This document shows positions 62,427 to 64,000 of a stretch of 64,000 nucleotides of DNA, piece by piece; position 1 is the stretch's first letter; each line of letters opens with the position of its first letter. Source of the DNA: CAYHBO01 sp964354855 (GTDB taxonomy: Bacteria > Babelota > Babeliae > Babelales > RVW-14). The stretch lies in contig CAYHBO010000003.1 in NCBI GenBank assembly GCA_964354855.1, positions 1 through 64,000 of the forward strand, given 5' to 3'. Under the pieces are notes generated by a model that ran no database searches, was not told the origin of the DNA, and was given only the letters and a program-made list of their open reading frames with translations. The translations under genes were made by a program, and so were the position numbers.

Positions 62427-63875
62427 CTACGAGTTTTGAGAAACCCCATGTTCCCGGATAAACCCTGCAACATCATCACTACAAAGCCTTGGAATTTCTA
62501 ACTTAATTTTTTCGATAGGCCAGTCCCACCAACAGATTTTATTGAGCGCCTCAACTATTTTTTCGTCAAAGCGATATTTTTTAATAACCGCAGGATTTCC
62601 TGCAACAACCGCATAGGATGGAACATCTTTGGTAACGACACTATAGGCTGCAATTACAGCCCCATTGCCAATCGTAACCCCTGACATAATGGTTACATTT
62701 GAGCCTATCCAGACATCATTCTCAATCGTTATATTTCCTTTGGTCGTTACAGTTGAGACATTATTGATATTATTCTCTGGATAAAACACAAAAAACGGAT
62801 ATGTAGAAATCCATTCAGCATGATGATTTCCACCCAGAAATAATGTAACATTATCGGCAATTGAACAAAATTTACCGATACTGTAAGTCGTTCCTTCGCC
62901 CCAACTTCTTGCTACAATATGTTCTTTTCCATAGGTATATTCTTCAATTGAACTACAATGATCTGGTAAAGGGACCCCTCTTCTCTCTTGTTCAATAAGA
63001 TTGATCCAGTAAGACATGAAGAGTTTTTCGTTATTCATTTTTTTTGTTTTTAAAGATTGATATTTCTTTTCAAGGAAATCTTCTGTAATTTCTGCCCAGT
63101 CATCTACAATGATTACTGGAAGTTGATTATAGAGAGCATTAAGTGTTGATGTTTTTACGACCGGAATTGACCCTACCAATAATGCCTCCCAGGTTCTGTG
63201 GCAATCAAGACCATTCCCAGGGGGACTTAAGACATAACGACATTTTGCCATATCCTCTAAATAATCTTGTAAAGGCTTTTGTGATGAAAAAATCGCTAAT
63301 GGATTATCTTGAAATTGATTTATGAGAGATTGCCGGACCAACCGATTATTTTTAACAAAAAAATTAATATATAACTTTTGATCTTGATTATAGAACTGTT
63401 CTTTTATTGTATTAAGTACACGATTAAAGACGACTGTATCTCCATGCGGCCATTTAGGATTTGCAATGCCGATAGGGATAGCCGTGAATTTAGAGTGATC
63501 CATAATATCAGAATTCTGCCCAAACCAATGAATTATTTTTTGATCATTTAAAAATGCCGTATGATGCCCAGGAGCAGATGTATCGCTATTATGAGTTAGT
63601 AAAATAAACGGATTTTTAATATGTGGGAAAACGCTTTGAAAGAAAAAATCGAGTGAATATCCTTCAACAAAAACAACACTTCGAGGTTTCACATGAGCAG
63701 GGTTAAAAAGTGCAATATTATGTTCTACAAGATAATCAGCATAGGAACGAAACCCGTTGCCGGTAACGTAATCATGGGCTTGTAATGTTGTAAAAAGACA
63801 AACGATCATAAGAATAAGTAAAGCCCTGGATCCCCGCATTCGCGAGGATGACGTAAAAGAAAAAACACCTATCAT
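62427..63875 (-). CDS. Exostosin-like glycosyltransferase fused to hexapeptide-repeat acetyltransferase
   Basis: 482 residues. Residues ~30-280 match an exostosin/GT47-like transferase (LSPPGNGLDCHRTWEALLVG and SIPVVKTS, the nucleotide-sugar end of such folds). Residues ~300-470 are a left-handed beta-helix acetyltransferase of the CatB/Vat kind (YSIGKFCSIADNVTLFLGGN, NHHAEW, NDVWIGSNVTIMSGVTIGNG, AVVAGNPAVIKKYRFDE). The two activities would add a sugar and acetylate it in a surface glycan. The ATG at 63875 follows GAAGGG located in the upstream gene's end, 5 bases past its stop. The N-terminus SFTSSSRMRGSRALL comes from a palindromic repeat and supplies the charged part of the signal sequence (ALLILMIVCLFTTLQA). 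A start at the inner ATG (63809) is possible. Confidence 0.82.
   Translation of the reverse strand: MIGVFSFTSSSRMRGSRALLILMIVCLFTTLQAHDYVTGNGFRSYADYLVEHNIALFNPAHVKPRSVVFVEGYSLDFFFQSVFPHIKNPFILLTHNSDTSAPGHHTAFLNDQKIIHWFGQNSDIMDHSKFTAIPIGIANPKWPHGDTVVFNRVLNTIKEQFYNQDQKLYINFFVKNNRLVRQSLINQFQDNPLAIFSSQKPLQDYLEDMAKCRYVLSPPGNGLDCHRTWEALLVGSIPVVKTSTLNALYNQLPVIIVDDWAEITEDFLEKKYQSLKTKKMNNEKLFMSYWINLIEQERRGVPLPDHCSSIEEYTYGKEHIVARSWGEGTTYSIGKFCSIADNVTLFLGGNHHAEWISTYPFFVFYPENNINNVSTVTTKGNITIENDVWIGSNVTIMSGVTIGNGAVIAAYSVVTKDVPSYAVVAGNPAVIKKYRFDEKIVEALNKICWWDWPIEKIKLEIPRLCSDDVAGFIREHGVSQNS
63820..63854. repeat. Palindromic element arm inside a coding region
   Basis: AAGCCCTGGATCCCCGCATT/CGCGAGGATGACGT is a complete right arm of the family, read on the minus strand as SSSRMRGSRAL at the start of the glycosyltransferase gene. 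The rest of an element is not present. Confidence 0.88.
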
Positions 63876-63880
63876 CCCCT

Positions 63881-64000
63881 TTACCCTTCATAATCATTAA
63901 GCGATAGAAACGGCTTTAAATCCTTTGAATGTACGTGAAGATTGTTAAGACGATATTTTTCATGATCAAGCATGGCATAGGGAATATTTCTTTCTAAGAG
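63881..64000 (-). CDS. C-terminal end of an unrecognised gene (partial)
   Basis: The minus frame is open from the window edge (64000) to TAA at 63881-63883 and encodes 39 residues (LLERNIPYAMLDHEKYRLNN, then LHVHSKDLKPFLSL). Its stop is 5 bases before the glycosyltransferase start, so the two are probably co-transcribed and translationally coupled. Product not recognised. Confidence 0.6.
   Translation of the reverse strand, partial: LLERNIPYAMLDHEKYRLNNLHVHSKDLKPFLSLNDYEG

Overview
The window reads as a piece of a small-genome, AT-rich, Gram-negative bacterium that lives inside a eukaryotic host, most likely a protist. Visible reasons: an outer-membrane BamA and an MltA-type lytic transglycosylase (so a two-membrane cell with peptidoglycan); many proteins with signal peptides joined to eukaryotic-type modules (ankyrin repeats, RING-H2, ubiquitin-specific protease domains, an Ulp1-like protease); an AAA-ATPase/PD-(D/E)XK protein of the kind common in endosymbionts; and many short palindromic repeats. 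The mix resembles Candidatus Dependentiae (TM6), with Rickettsiales-like or Legionellales-like bacteria as weaker alternatives. This assignment is inference. One run of exactly 100 N (46484-46583) marks a scaffold gap of unknown true length.

Layout. 0-8 kb: redox and housekeeping genes: an exported thioredoxin reductase paralogue with a perfect 99-bp duplication of its signal peptide, a second thioredoxin reductase divergent from a 2-Cys peroxiredoxin, a homocysteine methyltransferase-like gene, endonuclease IV and groES-groEL with a clear promoter and terminator. 8-13 kb: decaying accessory genes: a long secreted ankyrin-like gene cut by one in-frame TAG, a small secreted gene broken at a six-base homopolymer, and two paralogous small secreted proteins, one of which seems to have lost its ATG. 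13-19.8 kb: topA, a membrane protein, glutamine synthetase, a Nudix hydrolase and an unknown secreted protein. 20-31 kb: four tandem secreted ankyrin proteins that share one architecture. 31-41 kb: an AlaX editing protein, a methyltransferase, three M17 aminopeptidases (two with signal peptides), an AAA/PD-(D/E)XK protein and an ankyrin/RING-H2 protein. 41-44 kb: folC-like, tsaC-like and nrnA-like housekeeping genes. 44-64 kb: a long minus-strand run: a glycosyltransferase/acetyltransferase fusion, a MutS-type ATPase with a signal peptide, a lipase-like hydrolase, bamA, a broken kinase-like gene, mltA-like, recO-like, an MscK-like channel, an Ulp1-like protease, a double-USP protein and a USP-methyltransferase fusion.

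The most interesting unit is 44.3-56.1 kb. Four near-adjacent secreted proteins with different catalytic domains (USP plus methyltransferase, USP plus USP, permuted Ulp1-like protease with SUMO-interaction-like motifs, and a broken kinase-like gene) carry versions of one ~30-residue coiled coil. This looks like a shared module that could bring together or sort a set of ubiquitin/SUMO-directed effectors. With the RING-H2 protein at 39.8-41.1 kb, the window would encode both a ligase-type and several deconjugating activities, all with export signals.

A family of ~105-135 bp palindromic elements (arms CGTCATCCTCGCG...GCGGGGATCCAG) is scattered through intergenic space. One is inserted in another, and one supplies the N-terminus and the positive charges of a protein's signal peptide.
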